From NCBI GenBank assembly GCA_964017185.1, contig OZ024876.1, positions 1,548,001 through 1,612,000 of the forward strand: a stretch of 64,000 bases of DNA. Direction: 5' to 3'. Position numbers and translations under genes: made by a program. The notes under the pieces are model-generated. The model did not search any database and was not told where the DNA came from. It saw only the letters and a list, made by a program, of their open reading frames with translations. Source of the stretch: Rugalucina vietnamica. Its lineage: Eukaryota > Mollusca > Bivalvia > Lucinida > Lucinidae. Positions 11,832 through 22,797 of the stretch are shown here, in pieces (the first letter of the stretch is position 1; the number at the start of each line of letters is the position of its first letter).

Positions 11832-11833
11832 TA

Positions 11834-13010
11834 CACTCCCGCTCGCGTAAATGTACTCCATTTACGCGTATCATACGCGTATAACGCGCGTATTACGCAC
11901 GTAATGCTATTTACGCGCATTCACGCGTAACATACGCGCATTTACGCGTAACGTATCTAATTAATATTCATAAGCAGTGATTAAAGCGTCGATAAGCGTA
12001 AGGCTCAGACATTACGCGTATAAATGATCGGCCAATCAGATTGTCAGTACGTTTTCGCGTATTTACGCGTATCATAAGGGATACAAAAGCTTAAGTACCT
12101 AACGGTTGATTTTATTATAACATCGAAAATAAAGAATGTGCAAGTATAATGGATTTTATTGATGAAAATTAATGGCGTGAATTTATTCAAGTATATTGTG
12201 AAATTCTTTTATGTGTCTCTGACCCTAATATCAGATTATAACTAGTTTCCGAATGAGTTAAGATTTCGTTCAAAATAAATCGAAATTTCATTGTAACCAA
12301 GATGGCGAAATGAACAAAAATGAACATCAAAGTGAGGAATATTATTTTAGATTTGAAGCGTCTCGGGGAAAACAAGTGGACAGATAAGTCAGACATTAAG
12401 TGAAGTATACGGATATTCTGTTACCCGATTTGGTGTGTACAAATTTATTCGAAGAACATACTCTGGTTGCAAAGATAGGAAACCGAGAGGACGTGAATTT
12501 ACGGATGGCCACAGAAAGGTGTTGAATTTGTGGATGTCGCAGAACAATGATTTGGCAGCAATAGACATTCAAAAACTCTTTCAGAAAGACATGGACATCT
12601 GTTTATCCCTGTAAACCATCAAGAAGCATAGGCTTCAATTGAAATGGACAGCCAAGCAAAAGAAGTACTGTCAGTTGATATCAGCAAAGAATAAGATATT
12701 CATTCATCAATGACTGATTCATTACGCGTATGTTACGCGTATTCTTTGCGTAAGACTGTTTCAGTCCCGATTGGTTACAAAAATACGCGTATATACTTAA
12801 ATATGCGTAATGACTGGCTTTATGAATTGCCAGCTTATTGGTTAAAATCATTACGCGTAATGTACGCACGTTACGCGCATCATACGTGTAAGAGGAATTG
12901 AAATATGATTGGCTATTGAAACATACGCGTATAAATAAGGTGCGTATTACGTGCGTAATACGCGCGTACGTTATGCGTAATCAATGAGTACATTTACGCA
13001 AGCGGGAGTG
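11834..13010 (+). mobile_element. Tc1/mariner-type element with TACGCG-rich arms
   Basis: TIR CACTCCCGCTCGCGTAAATG / reverse (one mismatch in the first 20 bp), flanked by TA at 11832-11833 and 13011-13012. The arms are packed with variants of TACGCGTA on both sides. The middle keeps the N-terminal part of a Tc1-like transposase. The DDE catalytic region is absent, so it is non-autonomous. Confidence 0.85.
12357..12713 (+). pseudogene. Tc1/mariner transposase N-terminal remnant
   Basis: The reading frame gives a paired helix-turn-helix DNA-binding segment of the Tc1 family: VTRFGVYKFIRR for the first HTH, a GRK-like turn (KPRGREFT), then a second HTH ending KWTAKQKKYCQLI. The family role is binding TIRs before cut-and-paste transposition. 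One in-frame TAA lies at about 12615, and the frame stops at 12711-12713 where the TACGCG-rich right arm begins. The catalytic DDE/D domain has been lost, so this is a dead relic inside a TA-flanked element. Confidence 0.75.
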
Positions 13011-13391
13011 TACCATATCATCACCGATTTTCAGGTTAGTTGACATTAAATGCAACTTACCGGCATTTGGAACAGCCAGATCGTCGAAATCTCACGCTTA
13101 AAGTCAAGGCGATACGCGACTTTAGAGGAAACAAAAAACAAAGGCACTGGCTGGTTTTGACGTCGCTCCGCCCGTAGGCATGTCTCTAGATCACGCGACT
13201 TAATTTTTTTTAATTGGGAAATGGTGAACATAAAAATATACTTTCAAGTATGGCGATTGCAATGGAAATGTAAATATATAATGATGAAAAATTGAAATAC
13301 AGAGTCACAGCTTAAATGAATGGTTAGACGTTTTACATGTATGCTGTTTATATTGTGAAATATGATGATCTGTATGCATTATATTTTCCAG

Positions 13392-13679
13392 AATTAGTTG
13401 TTCATGGAAAGCCGTTTGTGACCAGTGGTGACACGATAAGAATTGTTTGTAACGTGTCTGGTTCAACAGATGTGCCACAAGATATTGACTGGTTTAAAAA
13501 CGGGAATATGATACATCCGAAAGAACATAAAATTTCCATATCAAAGGACAAGTCAATCGCAAAGAAAACGCTGAACAGTGTGTTAGAAATAAGAAACAGT
13601 AGGTTGGAAGACTCTGGAACGTATTTGTGTCGCAATTCGGAGTTGTTGATAAAAAGTCTAAGAGTACAAGTGCTTAACG
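13392..13679 (+). CDS. Ig-domain exon of a cell-surface protein gene
   Basis: A 288-nt exon preceded by a good acceptor (TATTTTCCAG) and followed by a donor (GTAAGAATT), phase 1 on both sides, the usual arrangement for a single Ig-domain exon. The 96 residues hold the Ig hallmarks: first cysteine in IRIVCNV, the core tryptophan in IDWFKNG, then SVLEIRNSRLEDSGTYLC with the second cysteine, and a closing strand. Ig domains of this kind mediate extracellular binding, but the partner is unknown. Its frame joins downstream micro-exons at 18312, 21683 and 24383. The flanking introns are full of transposons. I cannot assign a gene name. Confidence 0.85.
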
Positions 13680-13693
13680 GTAAGAATTGCCAT

Positions 13694-13921
13694 TTAACCC
13701 ATATTTGACGAATGGATTCGCCCATCATTATCATTTGGGTCAGTCCACTTTCATTTTTAGGGGTGTAAGGAGTGATTTTTAAATTTTATTCACTTTTTCC
13801 ATGACAATTCTCTAAGCAAATAGAATAGCCCCAGATGGGACGCCGCGTTCTGCGGCGTCACATATGGGGCTATACTGTTTGCCTAGTCCCACAAAAGGGA
13901 CGCCAGGCTTATATGAGCTAA
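13694..13921 (+). mobile_element. TTAA-type MITE, copy 2
   Basis: Starts TTAACCCATATTTGACG 15 bp after the Ig exon. The right end reads CTAA instead of TTAA (one change). The inner palindrome GGGACGCCGCG / CGGCGTCAC is intact. It lies at the start of the intron. Confidence 0.75.
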
Positions 13922-13947
13922 CTTATATGATTGGTTAATCTTTCAGC

Positions 13948-14230
13948 ATCAGTAAAACATGTCCGTGTAATGTATACCCCCTTTTACCGCACTTGTATAC
14001 AGCAAAACTGGAGTATGTAGGGGTATACCTATTTTTTTCCTTATTTGTGCTCCAAAACATAGATTGTGGGTACTCGTTAGAACCGTCTCGGCGAGGCGGT
14101 TTTAACGTTGGCCCACAATCTATGTTTTGAGCAAAAATAAGAAAACAAATATAAAAAAATTCTGAAGGCATGCTTGTAATTTTTACACTTCAAGAAAAGT
14201 CTGTATATTACATGTGCATGTTTTCGTAAT
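13948..14230 (-). mobile_element. Family M MITE, copy
   Basis: Begins ATCAGTAAAACATGTCCGTG and ends CATGTTTTCGTAAT. The central palindrome (ATAGATTGTGGGTACTCG / reverse) is well preserved apart from some changes in its right arm. Intronic. Confidence 0.85.
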
Positions 14231-14460
14231 AAGGAGATCGTGTTTTCTCAAAGGTAGTCAGGCTGAGAAAAAAATTGCAACCTTCCTTTCCCCCGATTAG
14301 TGTCCACAAGCATAACGCAATTACATGTAGGAACTGACTGAGCTAAAAACCAGACAAACAAACAGTCATAGGATTCTTCTATGATGTGACTTTGTCGCCA
14401 GTCATGTCGTGTCCAAGGTCACTTTTGGTCCAATTTTCAATTAATTAAAGAGAAAACGGA

Positions 14461-15858
14461 GCAATGCTTTTCACAGGTAGAACACAAATTATACTACGGA
14501 GCAATGCTTTTCACAGGGAGAACACAAATTACACTACAAAGCAATGCTTTTCACAGGGAGAACACAAATTACACTACAAAGCAATGCTTTTCACAGGGAG
14601 AACACAAATTACACTACAAAGCAATGCTTTTCACAGGGAGAACACAAATTACACTACAAAGCAATGCTTTTCACAGGGAGAACACAAATTACACTACAAA
14701 GCAATGCTTTTCACAGGGAGAACACAAATTATACTACAAAGCAATGCTTTTCACAGGGAGAACACAAATTACACTACAAAGCAATGCTTTTCACAGGGAG
14801 AACACAAATTACACTACGGAGCAATGCTTTTCACAGGGAGAACACAAATTACACTACGGAGCAATGCTTTTCACAGGGAGAACACAAATTACACTACAAA
14901 GCAATGCTTTTCACAGGGAGAACACAAATTACACTGCAAAGCAATGCTTTTCACAGGGAGAACACAAATTACACTACAAAGCAATGCTTTTTACAGGGAG
15001 AACACAAATTACACTACGGAGCAATGCTTTTCACAGGGAGAACACAAATTACACTACGGAGCAATGCTTTTCACAGGGAGAACACAAATTACACTACAAA
15101 GCAATGCTTTTCACAGGGAGAACACAAATTACACTACGGAGCAATGCTTTTCACAGGGAGAACACAAATTACACTACAAAGCAATGCTTTTCACAGGGAG
15201 AACACAAATTACACTACAAAGCAATGCTTTTCACAGGGAGAACACAAATTACACTACAAAGCAATGCTTTTCACAGGGAGAACACAAATTACACTACAAA
15301 GCAATGCTTTTCACAGGGAGAACACAAATTACACTACGGAGCAATGCTTTTCACAGGGAGAACACAAATTACACTACAAAGCAATGCTTTTCACAGGGAG
15401 AACACAAATTACACTACAAAGCAATGCTTTTCACAGGGAGAACACAAATTACACTACGGAGCAATGCTTTTCACAGGGAGAACACAAATTACACTACAAA
15501 GCAATGCTTTTCACAGGGAGAACACAAATTACACTACGGAGCAATGCTTCACAGGGAGAACACAAATTATACTACGGAGCAATGCTTGTCACAGGGAGAA
15601 CACAAATTACACTACGGAGCAATGCTTTTCACAGGGAAAACACAAATTACACTACGGAGCAATGCTTGTCACAAAGAGAACACAAATTACACTACGGAGC
15701 AATGCTTGTCACAGGGAGAACACAAATTACACTACGGAGCAATGCTTGTCACAGGGAAAACACAAATTACACTACGGAGCAATGCTTGTCACAAAGAGAA
15801 CACAAATTACACTACGGAGCAATGCTTTTCACAGGGAGAACACAAATTACACTGTAAT
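14461..15858. repeat. 40-bp minisatellite, 35 units, intronic
   Basis: Units start GCAATGCTTTTCACAGGG and end in ACTACAAA or ACTACGGA. Twenty-seven exact 40-bp units fill 14461-15540, then one 38-bp unit (15541-15578), then seven more. The two unit endings alternate without simple period. The last third is dominated by GGA endings and TTGTCACA variants, so the array has a homogenised part and a diverged 3' part. All three plus-strand frames are open across it because one stop-free 40-bp unit opens every frame. I judge it non-coding. Confidence 0.95.
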
Positions 15859-15932
15859 ATGATGCTCACTTTAGTGATACCTACGCGCTACACAAATTTA
15901 CATACATAACAAACATGTTTATACCTGGTATA

Positions 15933-16976
15933 CACTGAAAAAAAATTATAAGAGGCCACCTCATATTTTTTCTTCTAGTTCAGAAAGTAAAATACGATCG
16001 ATTAAAATTCATTATCATATGAATAAACCAATGTCTAACAGAGGCTCTGTGAGTTTCTGCATTCCAAAATGCGTGATACTTCTCACACAGACGAAACATG
16101 TGTAAAGGTACCCTATTTCAAAAAGTCACACTTTATTAACATCAAATTAAATGTCATATTATGACGTTGTGTTTTTACATTTTAATTTATTTGAAAGTGC
16201 TACTGACTGCCATGATGCAAGATTAAATTAAGTCAAAAGTGTTGCTGCAATAAGAATCTTCGTTTCTGTTTTGTACATGCAAGAAGACAACAACCTGAAT
16301 AACAGGAATTCAGCTTTTGTATGCAATTTTCATACCAACTTTGTTCTTCTCTAGTTGCGTTATTATCAGCAGCACGGCATTGAAATTTTCAGCGATTATT
16401 TAGGTCAAATACTAGACTCTGATAAACATTGAAAATTAAAAAAATCGTCCAGAAATTTTATTATTTTGTTCGTTAAAAATTGGCATTGAAACCGGAAGTG
16501 TGCGGCAGCCTTGACCTGTTGGTCCTCGAAAATGGTCTAAAACAGTTCAGTCGAGTTATATCTCTCATTTCCAGGCCTCATCAAGTGAATTTTACAGGGG
16601 TCAACATGTTTAAGAGGCACATTTATGAATTTTCGAAAACATCTCAAAATTGGCGATTTTTAAAAATGCATAAAAATTCTACCAGTAGAGAAAATTCGAA
16701 TGTTTGATGTTTTTCCGAGCCGTTACGACCCCTTTAATGACACCCGTTCCTAATTTCAATAAATGGTGTGCTGTATCCAATTTTTTATTTAAAAACATTG
16801 ATTTTTGCATTTTTACTCCAAAAACGCCTTTAGTAAAAGAAAATTATTTCTTAACACTTTGGAACTTTACTTACTTGAAAGACACGTCTTTTGGCAACAA
16901 AATCGTGCAATTTTGAACATGGCTTAGAAACAAAAAATGAGTTTGAAAAGTGGCCTCTTATAACTTTTTTTCAGTG
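15933..16976. mobile_element. TA-flanked TIR element, about 1.04 kb, no transposase
   Basis: TIR CACTGAAAAAAAATTATAAG (right end differs by one base and one A), continuing AGAGGCCAC, with TA at 15931-15932 and 16977-16978. This is the Tc1/mariner-style target. Open frames inside (16480-16707, 16704-16916) show no transposase signature. Intronic. Confidence 0.75.
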
Positions 16977-17025
16977 TATTAATCTCAAGTTGTCGGGGAA
17001 CGAAATAAATTGCATGCACATTCAT

Positions 17026-17263
17026 TTTTTTTTTAATTCAGTTTTACGTCCCTTTCAAGATTATTTCAGCTCATATGAGACGGGCCAATCAGTAGGTGGG
17101 CGAAAACGGGAGAACCCCGAGAAAAACCACCTGGCACACCCGCAAGCAGAACTTGGCTTGTCTCACATGTGGCCAGAGCGGGGCTCGAACCCACACCAGA
17201 CACAGGGGTGAGATGATCGAGCGATTAAGAAACAGCGCTCTTAACCGCTCGGCCACGGGGGCC
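17026..17263 (-). mobile_element. tRNA-derived SINE with 14-bp target duplication
   Basis: Minus-strand head reads GTGGCCGAGCGGTTAAGAGC (A box) and GGGTTCGAGCCCC (B box), like a class II (Ser/Leu) tRNA. A conserved SINE body follows (GTGTGCCAGGTGG, TTCTCCCGTTTTCGCCCACC), then GACGTAAAACTGAATT and a short A tail. GCATGCACATTCAT flanks it at 17012-17025 and 17264-17277. The direct repeats show target-primed insertion. Body segments of this kind occur in molluscan SINEs. Confidence 0.88.
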
Positions 17264-17474
17264 GCATGCACATTCATGAAAGCCGCTCTGATATACTGTG
17301 AGAGCATTTAATCCTCCAGCCGAGTTCTCCGTCGATTACTATTACAGTGGCACCGTTCTAACGTAGACGCAGGTCGATGCCTGTCACGGTTGCTTGAAAT
17401 TGCATTTATGATTTAAAATATTCATAAAACAGGAACCCTGTTCAAGACACCATGACATTATGAATCATAATAAT

Positions 17475-17706
17475 CCGCATCGTGAGAAAAACGGATTTTT
17501 GCCTATGCGAAAACAAGGGCACAGATCAGCTTCGCAGTAACTACGAGGCTGATCAGCGCCTTTGTGTTCGCAACACGGATAGTACAATTCCTCTTCTTCC
17601 TAAATCAGATTTTTCAAGCTTCTAGCTATCTTCTGTGACTGTACAGGTTGGTTTGTGTCAAACCACATCGGAAACCCCGAGGACCGGTTTTCTCGGGTCG
17701 AGTCTC
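17475..17706 (+). mobile_element. Family E MITE, copy
   Basis: Starts at a worn CCGCATCGTGAGAAAA end, central palindrome (GCACAGATCAGCTTCGCAG / CTACGAGGCTGATCAGCGCC), ends GTTTTCTCGGGTCGAGTCTC. Confidence 0.8.
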
Positions 17707-18311
17707 AATTATAATGGTTCTATTACATCCTATATTATAGCTAATATGAACGCAAGAAAGATATTAGATCTGACATTTCGCAAGATGTGGATTTGACATT
17801 AAAGTCAATCGTCTTTTTATTTTAGGCTTTCTTAGACATCTTTATAAATAATTCATACAAACAACAACAATGCGTCTCTAAAGGATTAAATCTCCTAGTG
17901 TTTTGATCTATTGAATTATACAATGAGAGAATTTCTGAATATGTTTTTGCTAATAGGGCGATTACATCTCCGCCATTCTGTTGAGATTCGTATAATTATG
18001 TATGTCAGAAACAGTCTGTCTCGTCTTGTTAAGGATTTGCCGTTTTTGTTTGTTGTAATGCAACAAAGTAAGGAAGCCGGCAATCATCAACCAAAAACGA
18101 AGATTACATGCTCCACAAAGAAGCAGATATAAGAAACAACTCAAATATAAATCGCAACATAACGGCTATACATGTTTATATGCTAACGACATATTATATA
18201 TTTCAACACTCACTAAGCCATTGCTAAAACGTAGCCGTGCGATTTCGAATTCCAAGTTTCAGAATTTTTTTCCGTTTAATATGAATAAAATTGTTGTTTT
18301 TCTTATTTCAG
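17707..18311. other. Intronic, no recognised feature
   Basis: Between a MITE and the 27-nt exon. Open frames at 17911-18132 have no recognisable content. Confidence 0.4.
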
Positions 18312-18338
18312 AAGACAAATCCAATACCGGAAAACGAG
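18312..18338 (+). CDS. 27-nt micro-exon of the Ig gene
   Basis: Acceptor TTTTTCTTATTTCAG and donor GTAAGTGT are both strong. In phase 1 it adds nine codons (E)DKSNTGKR and ends in phase 1, matching the Ig exon before it and the 60-nt exon after it. It looks like a flexible linker between the Ig domain and the C-terminal part, and could be alternatively spliced without breaking frame. Confidence 0.6.
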
Positions 18339-18825
18339 GTAAGTGTCGTTTGGTAGTAAATAATATACTTCTAAAACGAGAATGTAGCCACGCATCTCGG
18401 ATTTGTAATACCCATATTTTAAAGTTACTATGTATATAGCTGTCAATGCTTCTTAACCTCCCTAAAGGACTTCAGAAAGAACTCTGGTATACCATGTGCT
18501 AAAGTGGGAGTGGGTGGGTAGCTGAAAGAAAAGATGAGTGAATTGGGTAAAATTAGTTACATGTACATCGAGAGAAGAGTGTTAGTATAGTCTAAAAGAT
18601 AACAATAGTACCTTGTGATTAGGTAGATGCATGTACCACCTTGCAGACAGCATGACTGATCGGTGCCACGATGGGGAACATGTCAATACTGATGGGTAGT
18701 GTTACAATATACTGCAGTTATTAGGAAGAAACTGTACTTGCAGGTAGAGGTGCGGATTTGTCTGTATGCCAGAGGGTGGATGAATTTCGACCCCTGCGGT
18801 TTGGTATGAGGCAGTGTTTGATTCG

Positions 18826-19173
18826 TTTCACTAGATAGAGATTCACCACGCGGACCGAAGAACTAACTAAATGTAATGAACCACAGAAGAAGCTGAGGGT
18901 GAGGTTAGGCGCCTGTAAAACCGGTTTAAGCCCGCCAATAACTTTGTGTTACTGATCGTTCCAAGGCGCCTTATGTGTGTTTTCATAGTTTTAGTTAAGT
19001 TAAGGTAACTGAGTGGCCACCTATTGGGAAAAATAGCTGCTCATTCGGCTCACGATATGTTTCATGGTATAAGAACCTGATTGTTAGTTTGGGTTTTTCC
19101 CACCTCGGTTTTTGGAGTGGGAATCTTTTTCTGATTGCGCCTTTTCCTGATCTTTGCCTACTTGCACCTTTTT
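18826..19173 (+). mobile_element. Naiad-like PLE 3' UTR fragment with internal deletion
   Basis: Runs from TAGAGATTCACCACG to the CCTACTTGCACCTTT end. The segment between GTTCCAAGG and CGCCTTATG (about 65 bp in other copies) is missing. Confidence 0.85.
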
Positions 19174-19574
19174 TTTGGCCCTAGGTTAAGCTTGATTACC
19201 GAAGATCTAGGGTACACTACTTCACAGACTGACAGAATTACGACTGAAAATATGGATTGGATTTACCGTTAACAATCTATTAAACGCATGGGCGTTCATT
19301 CAGAATACAGTAGTACCCTTACACTAGAAGGGGATGGGCTATTATTCGAGGCCACTCTGTCGGGCAACATTCAAAAATTTATATCTAGGATCTGAAAATA
19401 TTGGTGGTCCTCTATCTGCCCCAGACAAGACTTTTGTTCCAAGTGGGTGTTTGAGTACCCCGTGTTTTACCATTTCTTTGGACAATTAGAGAAAATGGAC
19501 TTGTCAATTATGAGATAAAGCAGCAAAATGAGAAATTTACTGCTTAAAATACAAGATTTTTATCAACATCTATG
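19174..19574. other. Intronic, no recognised feature
   Basis: No supported gene or repeat. Confidence 0.4.
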
Positions 19575-19824
19575 GGCTTACCCATGCTATGTACATGACA
19601 TACAGAGACATTTTTCAGCTGTAAAAATTGAAAAATTTAGTTAAAAAAATAAAAATAAAGACATTTTTTACATTTTTTCCCAAAACATTTTTCTCGGCGA
19701 GTCGGTTTTAACGAGTACCAACAATCTATGTTTTGGATCAGTAATAAGAAAAAAATGTATACCCATGTATACCAAAATGTATACCCCTGCATACCAAAGT
19801 TTTACTATATAAAAGTGGGGTTTT
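19575..19824 (+). mobile_element. Family M MITE, left part (split by a PLE)
   Basis: Diverged copy running through the palindrome remnant (CTCGGCGAGTCGGTTTTAAC, ACAATCTATGTTTTGG) to TATATAAAAGTGGGGTTTT, where a PLE starts. The remaining end is at 20829-20860. Confidence 0.75.
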
Positions 19825-20828
19825 ATAAATGTTTAACGGCAAAACTTCTCCAACAGGGCTATCGCTATCATAAACTTCGAAAAACCTTTTCTAAATTTTA
19901 TCGTAGACACTATGAATTGATTTCCAAATATAATGTTGGGTTAAAGACGCTTTTAAGTGAGGGCCTTTCGGAACCTGAATTTTATGTTGACTTAGTTTAC
20001 AAATTTAAGAAACTTATAGGAATTAATGATTTTTCTTTTCAGTTCAGAAAAATCATAAAACGTTACAGACGTATAGGTTATAACTTGAATGTTATGCGAC
20101 AGTTTGCATGCTTAGTTTTAAACCGAATCATGGTTGATAACTATGCTGCCTTCTTTAATTGCACGCCGGTGGGTCGGGCGTCAGACTCTATGATGGCCCC
20201 GACTTAAAGCTATTCATTTTAGTTGGTTGGGGCCGGAGCTTCTTGTCTGTTGCTTGACCCACCGGGTCCAGCTGGTGTTTTTCTTTTGCTCCGGAGTTAG
20301 TAGGTTATTCGGCGCCCAGGGATCTCCGTCGTCGGGCAGCTTACTCAATCTGTGAGTCCTTGTTTTTGATTCATTAGGATGTTTATCATGATTCATTTGT
20401 TTGTTCTTGATGATTCATTGACTAGTTAGAGATTCACCACGAGGACCGAAGAACTAACTAAATGTTATGAACCACTGCAGACGCTGAGGGCGAGGTTAGG
20501 ATCCTGTAAAACCGGTTTAAGCCCGCCAGTAACTTTGTGTTACTGATCGTTCCAAGGCGATACTTCTGTGGTGGTTCTTTTTGTTTTATGTCTTGGTGTT
20601 TAAAATTTTTTGTGCTGTTGGCGCCTTATGTATGTTTTCATATTTTTAATTAAGTTAAGGTAACTGAGTGGCCACCTATTGGGAAAATAGCTGCTCATTC
20701 GGCTTACGATATGTTTCCTGGTATAAGTACCTGATTGTTAGTTTGGTTTTTTCCCACCTCGGTTTTTGGAGTGGGAATCTCTTTCTGATTGCGCCTTTTC
20801 CTGATCTTTGCCTACTTGTACCATTTTT
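19825..20828 (+). mobile_element. 5'-truncated Naiad-like PLE nested in a family M MITE
   Basis: Starts at ATAAATGTTTAACGGC in the RT C-terminal coding region and ends at the 3' end TACTTGTACCATTTTT. It sits inside the MITE. T-rich bases repeated at both junctions could be a 3-4 bp target duplication. Confidence 0.88.
19828..20207 (+). pseudogene. RT C-terminal fragment of the nested PLE
   Basis: In-frame match to the last roughly 125 residues of the full element (from KCLTAKLLQQGYRYHKLRKT to the terminal GRASDSMMAPT and stop). Open and nearly identical, so the copy is fairly young, but it lacks the catalytic RT motifs and the endonuclease. The SECIS-like stem-loop at the stop codon is also preserved here (about 20182-20249). 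Confidence 0.85.
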
Positions 20829-20860
20829 AACGGGATATACATTTTACAGACATACTATCC
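20829..20860 (+). mobile_element. Family M MITE, right end (split by a PLE)
   Basis: AACGGGATATACATTTTACA followed by GACATACTATCCT corresponds to the MITE end GGGGGTATACATTACACGGACATGTTTTCCT. Confidence 0.65.
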
Positions 20861-21682
20861 TATTGCAATAACCCTGTATGTAGATAGAAGTCAGAAACTT
20901 ACCTCATCGTTCTGGTGCCAGTGTTTTCAATTTATTTCTTGAGTTTCTAAGTAGAATAACGATTAGTTAGTCAGGTGCAAATTATATTTATTCTACAAAA
21001 ACCCACTTATAGCCAGACGGCCATCAACTCAGTCAGCAAAATTTTATTAACACGTCATCTCAGCTACGAGCCGATGCAAATTTTTGTTTCACCACTTTTA
21101 AGAGGTGTTTTGTCAAAGTTGTAATTTTGGCTTTGTTTCACTTTTTTTTCCAATATCAAAAGGTTAAACAGTTTCGGGAAATATATACCTTTTTATCATT
21201 CTATGCGACAGAATTCCTTTATATCCAAAACACTATTTCAACTTGAAAAATGATGAAAATTATAGGAAGGGGAGCTAACTCATTACTTAGGAATCGGATT
21301 TGGCCATAACGTATGATAATTAAAGTTGATGTGTGTACCCTGGTTACAAATAAGTTTGAACAGAATCAGATCAATAGCTAGCTAGAAAATAAGAAAATAA
21401 TATTTACGCCATTACAACCCTATGGGACCAGCAATCATAGTTTTGATCCATTCCACCTTATATTCTGATCAAACTTATGTTCCGCTAAAATATGGGCCAT
21501 GTGAAATTTGATGGCTCTGGGTTTATTGAGTTCAGAAAAATTTGCAGTTTTGTTGTAGATTTTTTCTCTACGGACAGGACGTACACATGTATTCGACCAA
21601 ATTATTATTTTCATAATTCTACATTGTCATTGATTTTATTATGACATTGTTTTTATTATGCTTTTTGTATGACAATTTTCAG
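20861..21682. other. Intronic, no recognised feature
   Basis: About 800 bp before the 60-nt exon. No supported gene or repeat. Confidence 0.4.
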
Positions 21683-21742
21683 TTCCGAAGACTCCATTCC
21701 CCAATGCTAAACTTCCAGAAGAATGTGACATCATAGAGAAAT
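21683..21742 (+). CDS. 60-nt exon of the Ig gene
   Basis: Acceptor GACAATTTTCAG, donor GTATGTTC. In phase 1 it encodes (V)PKTPFPNAKLPEECDIIEK, then the first base of a cysteine codon completed by the next exon. Phase 1 in and out fits the neighbouring exons. The proline-rich start and CDIIEKC look like a short stalk with a possible disulphide, but no known domain is recognised. Confidence 0.6.
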
Positions 21743-21889
21743 GTATGTTCTACGAGCATGACACTTTTTTGTTACATTGTCCTCAGTAATTTGGGATATA
21801 AATTTCTAGCCAGTGAAAATAGAAAGCCACGCGACTGGTTATTCTTACCAATTATGGATGTCGAAATAGTGATTATAACCCAATAAAAG

Positions 21890-21995
21890 TAGATAAAAAT
21901 ATAAAAGTTTGATCCTTTGGAATCAATGAAGACGCTCAAAATGAGGTAGTATGGACCAAATTACTCAATTTTGGGTACTGAACCCTCATCAGTGA
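21890..21995 (-). repeat. Dispersed repeat, also in tandem at 57.7-58.4 kb
   Basis: Its reverse complement matches CTGATGAGGGTTCA, TGGTCCATACTA and CCAAAGGATCAAAC of the 57716-58355 duplication, in the same order and spacing. Confidence 0.65.
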
Positions 21996-22312
21996 CGATT
22001 GGATGTAACAGTCTGACTTTTCTGGCAGGTCACTACTGTATCACTTTAAAACACCTTTGTTTGGCACATGTCAGCAGCTTATTATCAACTTTATACTGTA
22101 AAAATGACTTGTCCAATTACCATGAATTATTTAGGCCAGTGAGAGATACTTGATCCTGACTTCCTGCTATTCAACTAAGTATGTTATTGTTGAAGTACCG
22201 CATAACACTTGGTAAATTGAATAGTGTCATCTGATCTTAGCTGACCCGACGTGCAGATGATCATGCAATAAAAATGTCACAAAAAGAGAAAAGACACGGA
22301 TGTGTCTAAGAC

Positions 22313-22586
22313 CATGAAACATATCCATGTAATGTATACCCCCTTGAACCCCACTTTTATATAGCAAAACTGGGGTATGCAGGGGTATACCTATTTTTTC
22401 TTATTTTGCTCCAAAACATAGATTGTGGGTACTCGTTAGAACCGCCTCGGCAAGGCGGTTCTAACGTGTACCCACAATCTATGTTTTGAGCAAAAATAAG
22501 AAAAATAGCAAAAATTTTCTACTGAAAATTTTCATTTTTTACAACTTTAAAAATCTCTGTATATTGCATGGGCATGTTTTCGTAAT
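22313..22586 (-). mobile_element. Family M MITE, near-complete
   Basis: Starts ATGAAACATATCCATGTAATG and ends CATGTTTTCGTAAT. The palindrome (ATAGATTGTGGGTACTCG, core CGCCTCGGCAAGGCGG) is almost perfect. Intronic. Confidence 0.9.
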
Positions 22587-22693
22587 AAAGACCATCGATG
22601 AGGTGATCATTGTCAGACCAGTGTCCACTGATGCCCACCGGTGACCGCCATGGCAGATCGACATCTTCATGTGCAGAAATGTGTTTGTTTTTT

Positions 22694-22797
22694 CACTGAC
22701 TAGTTAGAGATTCGCTTCGAGGACCGAACCTCTAACTAAATGTTGTGAACCACTGCAGAAGCTGAGGCTGAGATTAGGCGCTTGTAAAAATAGTTTA
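22694..22797 (+). mobile_element. PLE 3' UTR piece interrupted by an inverted piece
   Basis: TTCACTGACTAGTTAGAGAT to TAGTTTAA. The matching continuation (AAGCCCGCCAG) resumes at 23157, after an inverted PLE piece. Confidence 0.8.

Noticed and set aside
14464-15909. Three long overlapping ORFs (437-481 codons) as a repeat protein gene
   Set aside because: They are the same 40-bp minisatellite read in three frames. Openness in all frames follows from one stop-free unit, and the array lies in an intron.
20668-20871. ORFs beginning MATYWENSCSFGLRYVSWYK (several copies) as a small protein family
   Set aside because: These are translations of the PLE 3' UTR, present in both orientations and in truncated copies, with no coding-type conservation visible.
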